From the NCBI RefSeq assembly GCF_018555685.1, contig NZ_JAFLWW010000001.1, positions 868,001-932,000 on the forward strand: a stretch of 64,000 nt of DNA. The letters run 5' to 3'. Shown piece after piece: positions 35,858 through 47,700 of the stretch. The notes beneath the pieces are model-generated. The model had not been told where the DNA came from, did no database searches, and saw nothing but the letters and a program-made list of their open reading frames with translations. The translations under genes were made by a program, and so were the position numbers. The stretch is from Aminobacter anthyllidis (GTDB lineage: Bacteria > Pseudomonadota > Alphaproteobacteria > Rhizobiales > Rhizobiaceae). Numbering within the stretch: position 1 is the first letter of the stretch; every line of letters starts with the position of its first letter.

Positions 35858-36070
35858 AGAAATTCCGTCCCGATTGCCCGCCACAGGTCCGCGGCAATCC
35901 TGTTGCGCGCCGGATGCGCACACCAACCCCGAATCCCACCTTAACTCAAGAACATTACGAAACGTAAAACGTCCCCGCCAAATCACGGATCGTTGCGCAC
36001 CTGCTTTAGCGGTTGCCCCAATGGCTGCTTGCGGCTACTCCCGACACAGGTCGATCGAGGCGAACGTCAG

Positions 36071-36370
36071 ATGCAGAAGAACCAGCAATCGCAGGAAAGT
36101 GCTGAAGCACTGGCTGTCCAGGCGCTCGCATTCGTTGCCTCCGACCCCGAACTCCTGCCGCGTTTCCTGGCCATATCAGGCATCGAGGCACATCAGATCC
36201 GCCGCGCCGCACAGGAGCCCGGTTTCCTGGCCGGCGTCCTGAATTTCATTCTCGCCCATGAGCCGACGCTGCTGCGATTCTCGCAGGAGACAGGCATCGC
36301 GCCCGGCGAAGTCGGCAGCGCCCTGCGCACCCTGCCCCTGGGCAATGACGATCACGAGCGTTCCGCATGA
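36071..36370 (+). CDS. DUF3572 family protein
   Basis: A 99-residue soluble, helical protein of the DUF3572 family of unknown function. Landmarks are AEALAVQALAFVASDPELLPRFLA and the central GIEAHQIRRAAQEPGFLAGVLNFILAHEPTLL (in parts: AHQIRRAAQEPGFL, VLNFILAHEP). It is divergent from divK and overlaps the HAD gene by four bases, so the pair is cotranscribed. An upstream in-frame ATG at 35993 would add 26 residues unlike the family. Confidence 0.88.
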   Translation: MQKNQQSQESAEALAVQALAFVASDPELLPRFLAISGIEAHQIRRAAQEPGFLAGVLNFILAHEPTLLRFSQETGIAPGEVGSALRTLPLGNDDHERSA

Positions 36371-37020
36371 GCGAAGATCCCGAAACAGCACGTCAGATCG
36401 CTGAACTCGCCCGCGACAGCAGGCCATTGCTGGTGCTCGACGTCGACGAGGTGCTGCTCGAATTCATGGTACCGTTCATGCGCTTCCTCGACGCGCAGGG
36501 ACTGGCCTTCCTGGCTAGGTCGTTCAAGCTGACCGGCAACGTCGTCGACCAGAAAACCCAGAAACCACTGGAACAGGCAGCCGTTTCCGCGCTGCTCGAA
36601 GGATTTTTCCACGCCCAGCGCGAGTGGCAGTCGGCAGCGCCTGGCGCGGCCGATGCCGTGGCAGGGCTCGCGGCGGGAGCCGAAGTGGTCCTGCTGACGG
36701 CAATGCCGCACCGCCACCGCGACATCAGGCGCCAGCATCTCGATGCTCTGGGCTTTCCCTACCCGTTGCTCACCACTGAACGAGCCAAGGGCCCAGCTCT
36801 GCGGCTGTTGCGGGGCGAAGCCAGCCGCCCGGTCGCCTTCGTCGATGACATTGCGCACAATCTGGTCTCGGTGCGCGACGCTGTCGCCGACGCGCACCTG
36901 TTCAATCTGATGTCCTACCGCGAGATGCGTGCTTTTCTGCCGCCGCTGCCGGACGACATCGTCATCGAGGACGACTGGGCCCAAGCCGCGCCAAAAATTG
37001 CAACGGCTCTGGGCATCTAG
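36367..37020 (+). CDS. HAD-like hydrolase
   Basis: A 217-residue protein with HAD superfamily motifs. Motif I reads LVLDVDEVL (Asp 25 and 27), motif II LLTAMPHRH, a Lys follows in ERAKGP, and motif IV is FVDDIAHN. That set is complete for a phosphatase. The substrate is not apparent. Coupled to the DUF3572 gene (ATGA), and convergent with folK 9 bases away. Confidence 0.82.
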   Translation: MSEDPETARQIAELARDSRPLLVLDVDEVLLEFMVPFMRFLDAQGLAFLARSFKLTGNVVDQKTQKPLEQAAVSALLEGFFHAQREWQSAAPGAADAVAGLAAGAEVVLLTAMPHRHRDIRRQHLDALGFPYPLLTTERAKGPALRLLRGEASRPVAFVDDIAHNLVSVRDAVADAHLFNLMSYREMRAFLPPLPDDIVIEDDWAQAAPKIATALGI

Positions 37021-37029
37021 CCTCCTGGC

Positions 37030-37554
37030 CTATTCGCCGAGGTCGCGCCACCAGTTGCGGCCGGAATCGAGCCTTTCGATGCCGGCGCTGTCCAGTTCGG
37101 CGGCCCATTCGGCCGCCGACTTGCCCGCCAGCACCAGGTCTGGCGCGATCTCGGCCAGCGGCACCATGACGAACGCCCGATCGAGCATGCGCGGATGCGG
37201 TATCTCAAGCCCGACGTCACTGACATTGCTGTTGCCCAGCAACAGGACGTCGATGTCGATGAGGCGCGGGCCCCAACGCTCGATGCGCACGCGCTTGAGC
37301 CGGCGCTCGAGCTCCAGGCAAAGCTCCAGCAGTTCGAGCGGAGCAAGCGTGGTGGCGACCTCGGCGGTGACGTTCAGGAAATCGGGCTGATCGACCTTGC
37401 CCCATGGCGGCGTGCGGTGCAGCGACGAGACTTCGACGACGCGCGTTCTGCCGGATGCGTCGAGCATATGCAGTGCCGCGGCCATCGACTTCGCCGGGTC
37501 GCCCAGATTGCCGCCGAGGCTGAGGAAGCCGCGCTCCTCAACCTGGCCAGACAA
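37030..37554 (-). CDS. folK: 2-amino-4-hydroxy-6-hydroxymethyldihydropteridine pyrophosphokinase
   Basis: A 174-residue enzyme that pyrophosphorylates the pterin for folate synthesis. The start FLSLGGNLGDP, the PWGKVDQPDFLN segment and the signature ERWGPRLIDIDVLLL are all present, and HPRMLDRAFVMVPLAEI closes the fold. It is the last gene of folP-folB-folK and overlaps the end of folB by 17 bases. Confidence 0.96.
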   Translation of the reverse strand: MSGQVEERGFLSLGGNLGDPAKSMAAALHMLDASGRTRVVEVSSLHRTPPWGKVDQPDFLNVTAEVATTLAPLELLELCLELERRLKRVRIERWGPRLIDIDVLLLGNSNVSDVGLEIPHPRMLDRAFVMVPLAEIAPDLVLAGKSAAEWAAELDSAGIERLDSGRNWWRDLGE

Positions 37555-37897
37555 CGGTCACCTCTACATAATCCAGGACACCGGGCACCGGCGCATTCGG
37601 CTTGCGAACCGTGATTTCGGCGCGCTTGATCTGCGGAAAACGCGCAGCCAGCGCGCGGCCGCATTCCTGCGCCAGCGCTTCAATCAGGAAGCGTCGCTGG
37701 CCTGTAATGATCGATTCGATGACCTGGAAGGCGACGCCGTAGTCGACCGTGCTCTCCATCGAATCGTCCTCAAGCGGGAGCGATGGGTCGACCGTCAGTT
37801 CGGCATCGACGTAGAAGCGCTGGCCCAGCGTCTCTTCTTCGTCGAACAGGCCGTGCCGGGCGAAGAAGGCGCAGTTTTTCATACGGATAAGGTACAT
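37538..37897 (-). CDS. folB: Dihydroneopterin aldolase
   Basis: A 119-residue enzyme that cleaves dihydroneopterin to the hydroxymethyl pterin used by FolK. Landmarks are KNCAFFARHGLFDEEETLGQRFYVDAEL, the DSMESTVDYGVAF segment and the C-terminal EITVRKPNAPVPGVLDYVEVTV (in parts: EITVRKPNAPVPG, LDYVEVTV). The catalytic Glu near HGLFDEE and the Lys in VRKP are present. It sits 5 bases after folP and overlaps folK by 17 bases. Confidence 0.95.
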   Translation of the reverse strand: MYLIRMKNCAFFARHGLFDEEETLGQRFYVDAELTVDPSLPLEDDSMESTVDYGVAFQVIESIITGQRRFLIEALAQECGRALAARFPQIKRAEITVRKPNAPVPGVLDYVEVTVVWPG

Positions 37898-37902
37898 CTG
37901 GG

Positions 37903-38751
37903 TCAGCGTCCCGGCAGGTTGGTCTGTCGCGCCAGCATAGCATCTGCGAATGCCAGCGCGTCCACGTTGATTGCGACATCATGGACGCGAAATATATCCG
38001 CGCCCTGCAGGCGGAGTATGACGCTCGTCGCCGCCGTTCCGGCATCGCGGTCGGCAGCTTCGCGCCCGGTGACATGGCCGACGAAGCGCTTGCGCGATGT
38101 GCCTGCGAGCAGCGGATAGCCGAGTTGTGCCAGCTCCGAAAAACGCGCCATCAAGTCGAGGTTTTCGTCCGCATCCTTGGCAAAGCCGAAGCCTGGATCG
38201 AGCACGATCTGCCCATCCTTGACACCGGCCTCGCGGGCGATCTCCAGCGAGCGGCGCAGGAACAGGAACTGGTCGTCGATGACGTCGGGCAGCTTTTCGC
38301 GCTCACGGCCGGTATGCATGAGCACCAGCCCTGCCCCGGTCTCGGCGGCGACCTTGGCGATACCTGATTCACGCTGGGCGCCCCAGACATCGTTGACGAT
38401 GTGCGCGCCGGCGGCAACGGCAAGGCGCGCGGTCTCTTCGCGATAGGTGTCGACGGATATCAACGCGTCGCCGGATCGGGCGAGTGCGTCGATGATCGGA
38501 AGCACGCGATCCTGCTCTTCGGTTGAAGAAACAGGTGCTGCGCCCGGGCGGGTGGATTCACCGCCAACGTCGACGATCGCGGCGCCTTCGGCGATCATGC
38601 GGCGCGCTTGTTCGAGCGCGCGCTCAGGCGCATCGAACGCTCCGCCGTCGGAAAAACTGTCGGGCGTGACGTTGAGGATACCCATCACAAGGGCCCTGTC
38701 GCCGAGGTCGAGATGGCGCCCATGCGCCAGTTGCCATCGTTTGCCGGTCAT
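37903..38751 (-). CDS. folP: Dihydropteroate synthase
   Basis: A 282-residue TIM-barrel enzyme that condenses the pterin pyrophosphate with p-aminobenzoate; the target of sulfonamides. The motifs MGILNVTPDSFSDGG, DVGGESTRPGA, HIVNDVWGA, LVLMHTGRE, LDPGFGFAKDADENL and GTSRKRFVG are intact. The ATG at 38751 gives the usual length; a TTG-started frame to 38817 adds 22 residues without support. First gene of the folP-folB-folK operon. Confidence 0.95.
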   Translation of the reverse strand: MTGKRWQLAHGRHLDLGDRALVMGILNVTPDSFSDGGAFDAPERALEQARRMIAEGAAIVDVGGESTRPGAAPVSSTEEQDRVLPIIDALARSGDALISVDTYREETARLAVAAGAHIVNDVWGAQRESGIAKVAAETGAGLVLMHTGREREKLPDVIDDQFLFLRRSLEIAREAGVKDGQIVLDPGFGFAKDADENLDLMARFSELAQLGYPLLAGTSRKRFVGHVTGREAADRDAGTAATSVILRLQGADIFRVHDVAINVDALAFADAMLARQTNLPGR

Positions 38752-38903
38752 GCCGTCGCCACAAAAGAACTCCAGAGCACAGACCACGTCACGAAATATC
38801 AACGCTTGCAGCTTCAACTTGCTGCACGGTCACTGATGCGGCACGATCCGATTTCCGTTGCGCCGCCAACGCCCCTAACGCAAGGTAGGCCAAGAGGCAA
38901 CTA

Positions 38904-39518
38904 ATGAAGCAACTCTTCCTGGCCGCCCTACTCGCTGGAGGCATTTGCCTACCCGTTCAGGCGGCAACCGTGTCCAAATCCTACAGCTATTTCACCATCA
39001 CCGGCAAAACGCTCGACGAAATCGAGCAGCAGCTGATGACGCGCGGCCCCGAGGTCAAGAGCACCGGCGGCAGGCACCCGGGCGCCACGCAGATGGAGTT
39101 CACCAGCCGCATCGGCTACGCCGAGGTCAAGGGCGGCTGCGCCATCGTCTCGGCCCAGGTCACCGTCAAGGCCAAGGTGATCCTGCCGCGCTGGCGCCAG
39201 AACGGCAAGGCGGCGCAGGACGTCAAGCTGATCTGGAACACGCTCTCCTCCGACATCAAGCGCCACGAGGAAAGCCATGTCGTCATTGCCAAGAACCACG
39301 CCCGCGAACTCGAACAGGCGCTGAAGGCGATCGGCAAGCAGAAGAGCTGCGACATCGCGGCGTCCAAGGCGAAGGCCACGAGCAACCGCATTCTCAATGC
39401 CCATGACCGGGCACAGGAAGAGTTCGACCGCATCGAAGGCATCAACTTCGAAAGCCGGATCGTCAGGCTGTTGCGCTACCGGCTGGAGCGCATCGACGCC
39501 GGCAAGCTCAAGAACTGA
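38904..39518 (+). CDS. DUF922 family secreted Zn-dependent protease-like protein
   Basis: A 204-residue protein with a signal peptide (KQLFLAALLAGGICLPVQA, cleavage near residue 21). The DUF922 domain carries a zincin motif HEESH (HExxH) at about residue 118, followed by helical residues that may supply the third ligand. It is expected in the periplasm. No substrate is known for the family. It stands alone, convergent with the ferredoxin reductase gene. Confidence 0.85.
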   Translation: MKQLFLAALLAGGICLPVQAATVSKSYSYFTITGKTLDEIEQQLMTRGPEVKSTGGRHPGATQMEFTSRIGYAEVKGGCAIVSAQVTVKAKVILPRWRQNGKAAQDVKLIWNTLSSDIKRHEESHVVIAKNHARELEQALKAIGKQKSCDIAASKAKATSNRILNAHDRAQEEFDRIEGINFESRIVRLLRYRLERIDAGKLKN

Positions 39519-39537
39519 GCGCCGGACCTCTGGAAAA

Positions 39538-41003
<1,466 letters not shown>

Positions 41004-41121
41004 TCACTCCACCGTGCGAGTCAACTGTCGTGCGATAGCGCCGCCGACTGTCGGATTTACAATGCGCAGCTCATAAATGTTACTGCGGCCATTGCACGCC
41101 CCCTAAAAAGCGCAGAACGCG

Positions 41122-41496
41122 TCAGCGGCTGATCGAAGCGATGAAGTCGCGCGCCTCATCGATCAGGCGGGCAAGCCGCGTGATCAGCCGGGCATTATCC
41201 GGATCGGTTTCGATCGCGGCGACGCAATCGGCGATGGGAAATGCGCCGACACCGCGCGCCGAACCCTTCAAGGCGTGACACAGCATGAGCCGTTCGGGGA
41301 GATCAGCCGAAGCGATCGCGTCGCGAACCGAAAGCGCCTGATGGACAAACATATCGAGCACCTCGCGCTCGACATCGCGGTCGCCGATGGTTTGCCGGGC
41401 AAGGTGTTCAAGATCGATGGGACGGCCACGAACCGATCCCGAAGATTCGCCTCCCGGCATGCCGAAAGCCATCGATCCGATCTCGCGCGTTACCAT
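41122..41496 (-). CDS. Histidine phosphotransfer (Hpt) domain protein
   Basis: A 124-residue single-domain protein. The Hpt motif HALKGSARGVGA places the phosphorylatable His at residue 74. No kinase or receiver domain is attached, so it would pass phosphate between other proteins. It is not ChpT. An ATG at 41472 (MAFGMPGG) is an alternative start. It is divergent from the large ring-protein gene across a 279-base region. Partners are unknown; DivK and PleD lie about 5 kb away. Confidence 0.86.
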   Translation of the reverse strand: MVTREIGSMAFGMPGGESSGSVRGRPIDLEHLARQTIGDRDVEREVLDMFVHQALSVRDAIASADLPERLMLCHALKGSARGVGAFPIADCVAAIETDPDNARLITRLARLIDEARDFIASISR

Positions 41497-41614
41497 TCAA
41501 CCCATGCCCCGCCACTCGCCCTTGGGTTGGTAAGCTAGGGCGTCCATGTGGATAACCCGTTAACCTGCCAAAGCCCGGAACCCTGCGGGATCGGGGCCAA
41601 TAATCACCGCAGTG

Positions 41615-41630
41615 TTAACCTTATATTTAA
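41615..41630. promoter_or_regulatory. CtrA-like box between the Hpt and ring-protein genes
   Basis: TTAA, then C-C-T-T-A-T-A, then TTTAA: a near match to the TTAA-N7-TTAA CtrA site (with the second half offset by one base). A further GTTAACC word occurs near 41560. TTAA words are common in rhizobial intergenic DNA, so support is weak. Confidence 0.3.
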
Positions 41631-41775
41631 ACTTTTACGTATCGGGGCGAATGCATGTTTTCTTTACCCGATTGTGTCACTACGATACGGGCGGTCCATA
41701 TTGAGCCTCGAACGCGGTCAAAAATAGGACAAAAAGTCCAGAGATTCCGCGTCTTTAGTACAGGGTAGCGAAGGC

Positions 41776-44700
41776 ATGGCGAAGAAATCCACTCCGACCA
41801 AGAACCTCGATCTCGACGTAGCCAAGGAGCTCGAGCAGGCGCTCGACCTCGACTTGAGCGGCGCCGATGACGGCGGCCTCGACATGGCCGCATCGATGGA
41901 CGATCTCGAAGCGCAGATTTCGCAGGCAGCCGAAGAATTGGCGCGCGAAGGCCGCAAGCAGAAGGCTGCGGCGCCGAAAGCCGAGCCCGCTCCGGTCGCA
42001 CGTGCGGCCGAGCCGCCGACCCAATTGCGCCCCGTCGAGACCCGCCCGCTGCAGCCTGAAGGCTTCAAGCCGGCGAACGACGACCGCGCCAAGGATTACA
42101 AGTCGCTGCTGCACAGCCTCAACCGCCGCGCCTCCAGCACCATCTACTGGATGGTCGGGCTGGTTTCCGTTGCCTGGGTTGCCGGCGCCGTCGCTCTTGC
42201 CGACCGCATTGTCGCCCCAAGCATCTGGACCATCCGCTCCTTCGACGACGCCCTGGCGCGCCCTGGCCTGCTGATGCTGCTCGTCGCCACCATCGTGCCG
42301 ATCGCGCTGTTCTGGGCCTTTGCCGCGATGATCCGCCGCGCCCAGGAAATGCGCATTGCCGCGCAGTCGATGACGGAAGTCGCCTTCCGCCTCGCCGAGC
42401 CCGAAAACATGGCGCAGGACCGCGTCATGATGGTCGGCCAGGCCGTGCGCCGCGAAGTGGCCGCCATGGGCGAAGGCATCGAGCGCACGCTGGCGCGTGC
42501 CGTCGAGCTCGAGACGCTCGTCCACACCGAAGTCAACCAGATCGAGCGCTCCTATTCCGAAAACGCCGCCCGCATCCGTTCGCTCGTCGATGGCCTCGGC
42601 AGCGAGCGCGAGGCCGTTGTCTCCCACGCCGAGCGCGTCCGCGCCTCGATCTCCGGCGCCCATGAGACGCTGCGCGACGAGCTCGGCTCGGCCAGCGATA
42701 TCATCCGCGACAGCATCCTGAATGCCTCGACCAAGCTGTCGATGACGATCACCAATTCCGGCGACACGCTCATCGACCGCATCAACGAAGGCGGCATGGG
42801 CCTGTTCGAGGCGATCGACAACCGCATGGATTCGCTCAGCGACCGCCTGTCGACGTCGGGCGAGGCCTTCGCCAGCCTGCTTGACACGCGTATCGCCAAG
42901 CTGACGCAGAGCACCGACGAGGTGACCCGCTCGCTGACCGACCTGCTCGACAACCGCACCTCGGGCATGGTTTCCCTTCTCGGCGGCGCTGCCAAGACGA
43001 TCAATTCCGAGTTCGAGGCAAGCCTGCACGGCATCGAGCGCACGCTGGCCGAACGCGGCCAGGCGCTGATCGGGGAATTCCAGACCCGCGCCGAAGCGCT
43101 CGACACCGGCACTGCCAAGCTCAATGCCGCGCTCGAAGCCCGCGCCCGCCAGATCAACGAGACGCTGGTCGAACGCGCACGCGAAATCGCCACCACCTTC
43201 GTCCAGGGCCGCGACTCGCTGTCTGCGATGATCGACCAGGGCAAGACCCAGATCGGCACCGATCTCGCCGACATCATCACCTCAACCTCGACGATGCTCG
43301 AATCCCGCGCCAGCGATTTCGCCGGCCGCATGGAAGCCGCCCGCCACCAGGTATCGCGCGCCTTCGACGGCGACATCCAGCGCCTCTCCGAGGCCCGCGT
43401 CGGCATCGAGCAGGCCGTGGAAGACCACACCACCAAGCTCTCCGAAGCACGCGACCGCATGGCCGCAGCCCTTCGCGACGACCTCAGCAAGTTTGCCGAG
43501 GGTCGCGCCAGCATCGAGGCCGCCGTCGGCTTCCAGGTGCAGAAGCTCGCGGAAGGCCGCAGCCTGATCACCCGCGCGCTCGACGATGACATGCGCAAGC
43601 TGGACCAATCGCGCCAGGCCATCGACGATACGCTCAGCGGCCAGTTCAGGCAGCTCGCCCAGGGCCGTGAACAGCTTGCCCAGGCGCTCGTCGAAGACTC
43701 CGAGAAACTCGTTCAAGCTCGTACGAACATTGACGAAATGGTCGCCGGCCACGTCGGCAAGCTTGCCGAAGGCCGCAACATTCTTTCGCGTGCGCTCGAA
43801 GCCGATCTCAACAAGCTCGCCGACAGCCGCACCAGCATCGATGGCCTCGTCGCGGGTCAGGTCGAGAAGATCGCCGAAGGCCGTGCCATCCTTGCCAACG
43901 CGCTCGAAACCGACCTTGCCGGCATCAAGGCACTTGTCGACGGCCATTCGTCCAAGATCGCCTCCGACCGCGCCGAGCTGTCGCGCAGCCTGGAAGCCGA
44001 TATCGCAAACGTCCACGGCCTGATCGAAGGCCACGCCGAGAAGCTCGCCGGTGAGCGCACCCTGCTTTCGAAGACTCTGGAGACCGACCTCGCCAAGCTG
44101 GCCGAAAGCCGCTCGGGCATCGACGGTCTCGTCGCCGGCCAGGTCGAGAAGCTGGCCGAAGGCCGCGACATCCTCAAGCGTGCGCTGGAAACCGACCTCA
44201 ACGCGATCCACAGCACGATCACCTCGCAGTCGGAAAAGCTCGCCGAAGACCGTGCCATGCTCTCCAAGACTCTGGAGGCCGACCTCGCCAAGCTGGCCGA
44301 CAGCCGCTCAAGCATCGACGGCCTGGTTGCCGGCCAAGTCGAGAAGCTGGCTGAAGGCCGCGACATCCTCAAGCGTGCCCTCGAAACCGACCTCAATGCG
44401 ATCCAAAACACAATCAGCTCGCAGTCGGAGAAGCTCGCCGAAGACCGCGCCATGCTGGCTCGTTCGCTCGAAGCCGACCTCGACAGCGTCAGGGGCCTCG
44501 TGTCGAGCCATGCCGAACGTCTGGTCGCCGAGCGCGGCACGCTGTCCAAGGCGCTGGAAGACGATCTCGCCAAGCTGGCGGAAAGCCGCTCGGGCATCGA
44601 CGGTCTAGTTGCCGGCCAGGTCGAGAAACTCGCCGAAGGTCGCGACATCCTCAAGCGTGCCCTCGAAGCCGATCTCAATGCCATCCGCGGCACCGTCGCT

Positions 44701-47700
44701 TCGCAGTCGGAAAAGCTTGCCGAAGACCGTGCGATGCTTGCCCGTGCGCTCGAAGCCGACCTCGACAGCGTCAAGGGTCTCGTTTCGAGCCACGCCGAGC
44801 GCCTGGTCGCCGAACGCAGCACCTTGTCGATGGCACTCGAAGACGACCTCGCCAAGCTGGCCGAAAGCCGCTCGGGCATCGATGGCCTCGTTGCCGGTCA
44901 GGTCGAGAAGCTGGCCGAAGGCCGCGACATCCTGCGCCGTGCGCTCGAAGCCGACCTTGCCAAGATCGACGGCATGATGCTCGGTCAGGTCGACAAGCTG
45001 GCCGCCGGCCGCGACACGCTGACCAAGGCGCTTGAAGCCGACCTCGCCATGCTGAACGACAGCCGCGCCAGCATCGACAACATCGTCGCAGGCCACGTCG
45101 GCAAGCTCGCCGAAGGCCGTGACATGATGGCCCGTGCGCTCGATGAGGATCTCGGCAAGCTCGGCGAAGCCCGCCGCGACATCGACCTCGCAATTGCAGG
45201 TCACATCGACCAGATCGCTGCCCGCCGTGTCGACATTTCCGACGCGATTGCCGGTGACATCGAGAAGATCGAGGAAACCTTCCGCCGCCAGACCGGCGTC
45301 ATCGAAGAGCGCACCGGCACCATGGAACGCGCGCTGTCGCTGGGTGTCGACAATGTCCGCGGCGTGCTCGAGAAGAGCGCCGTCTTCGTTGCCGGCGCCC
45401 TGCGCGAAAAGGTCATGGAAGTGACCGCCGCCCTCAATGAAGAGGCAGGCAAGGCCTTCAGCGACGCCGACCGCGTCATTGCAGAGCGTGCCGAACAGAC
45501 GTCGAGCGCCCTGCTCGCCCGTGCTGAAGACATCTCTCGCGCCTTCGAAGAAGCCGACCGTCGCCTTGCCGCACGTGCCGACGAGACGTCGAACGCGCTG
45601 CTGGCGCGTGCCGAAGAGACCGCCGACACGCTGTCGGCCAAGGCAGGCGAGATCGCCAGCACCTTCGACGCGGCGGACCGCTCGCTCATCGCCCGCGCCA
45701 TCGAAACCGCGGATGCATTGTCGGCCCGCGCCGGCGACATCCTGCGCAACTTCGACACGGCGGACGAACGCCTCGGCATGCGCATCGGCGAATCCGCCGA
45801 CGCGCTTGCCGCCCGCGCCTCCGAACTCGGCCGCATCTTCGATACCGCCGACGAGAAGCTCGCCGCCCGCATCGCCGAAGGCGCCGATTCGCTCGGCAGC
45901 CGTGCCGGTGAACTCAGCCGCATCTTCGACGCAGCCGACGAACGCATCGCCGCCCGCGTCGCCGACAGTTCGGCAACGCTCGGCAGCCGTGCCGGTGAGA
46001 TCGTCCGCAACTTCGAGGAAGCTGACGAAAGGCTTGCCGCACGTGCCGCCCAGACCGCCGACACGCTCGCCGGCCGTGCCGCCGAAATCGGCCGGACCTT
46101 CGAGGAGGCCGACGGCCGAATCGCTGCCCGCGTCGACCAGACGGCGGAAACGCTTCTTGGCCGCGCCGCCGAAATCAGCCGTGCCTTCGACGAAGCCGAT
46201 GGCCGCATCGCCGCGCGCGTCGACCAGACGTCAGAGGCATTGCTCGGCCGTGCTTCGGAAATCGGCCAGGCCTTCGACGAGGCAGGCAGGCAGCTTGCCG
46301 CCCGCGTCACCGAGAGCACTTCCGGCATCGGCGAGCACGCGGCACTGATTGCCAGCGCTTTCAACGAAACCGAACAGCGCGTCGTTGCGCGCGCCCATCG
46401 CACCTCTGCTGATCTCGATGCCCGCGCCCGCGCCATCGAAGAGACGCTGGCCAACGTCGATGAGCGCCTGGCTGCCGGCGCCGAAGGCGTTGCCACCCGC
46501 ATCGGCGAGCATCTTTCGAGCGCTGAAAACCGCCTCGCCTATGGTGCGGAAGCGATGGGCCAGAAGCTCAATGAGCAGGTCTCGCAGGCCGAGGCACAGC
46601 TCGTCGCCCGCGCCAATGTGATCGCCGAAACCTTCACCGCAGTTGGCCAGCATATCGGCCAGAGCACCAACGAAGCCGCCCGCACCATCGGCACCAACAC
46701 GCGTGAACTCAACGCGATGCTGAGCGAGCGCTCGAACGAGATCGCCAAGATCCTCGACGAGACGGCGCGTCCGCTGGTTGACCGTTTCGCCGAAAGCGGC
46801 ACCGAGCTGCACCGCTCGATGGAAGAAGCAACCGCACGTGCCACCGAAAAGCTGCGCTCGGAGAACGCCGCTCTGGTTGATGCGCTCGCCAGCCGCACCG
46901 CCGAGACCCTGTCTGCCGTCGAGGGCGCACGCTCAACGCTCGCCGAAAGCGTCGCCGACCTCATCGGTCGCATGACGACGTCAAGCGCACAGCTCGGCAA
47001 CCTCATCGATCAGGCCACCGCAAACCTCGCCAATGTCGACGAGCGCCTGACCAGCAGCACCTCCAACTTCGCAACGACGACCGAAAAGGCAGCACAGACC
47101 TTCTCGAGTGCCGCCCGCCTCGTCGACTCGAACACCAACCGCCTGACCGACCTGTCGTCGACAACGCTGCGCGAAGTGGCCTCCATCGCCACCAAATTCG
47201 ACGAGCACAGCCGCCTGCTGTCGAGCGCGTCCAACCTGCTTTCGTCGGCGCAGAGCAACCTCGAGCACACGCTCGAGCGCCAGTCGTCGCTGGAAGACCT
47301 CGCCGTCGGCCTGGTCAAGAAGTCGGAAGACCTGGAGCGCGTCATGCAGTCATTCGAGCGCCTCGTCGGCCAGACGCTGGAGAACGCCGAAGGCAAGACC
47401 ATGGAATCGGCTGATAAGATCCGCGCTGCGATCTCCGACGTCGTCGAGACCGCGACCAAGCGCTTCGCCGACGCCACCGAGGACATGCGCCGCACCGCAG
47501 GCTCCATCAAGAGCGAGCTTGAAAGCACCCGCGCCGAACTCAAGAAGGGCGTGCTCGACATGCCGGAGGAGGCCAAGGAATCGACAACGGCCATCCGCCG
47601 CGCCGTGTCCGAGCAGATCAATGCGCTCAAGGAGCTGTCGGCGATCGTCGCCAAGTCCGGCCGCGGCGTCGACGTGTCCGACGCCTCGCTGCGTAACCCG

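Noticed and set aside
43378-46455. Regular direct repeats that could suggest a CRISPR array or tandem DNA repeat
   Set aside because: The period is a multiple of three, lies inside one long open frame and gives coherent coiled-coil protein units; there are no unique spacers and no cas genes.
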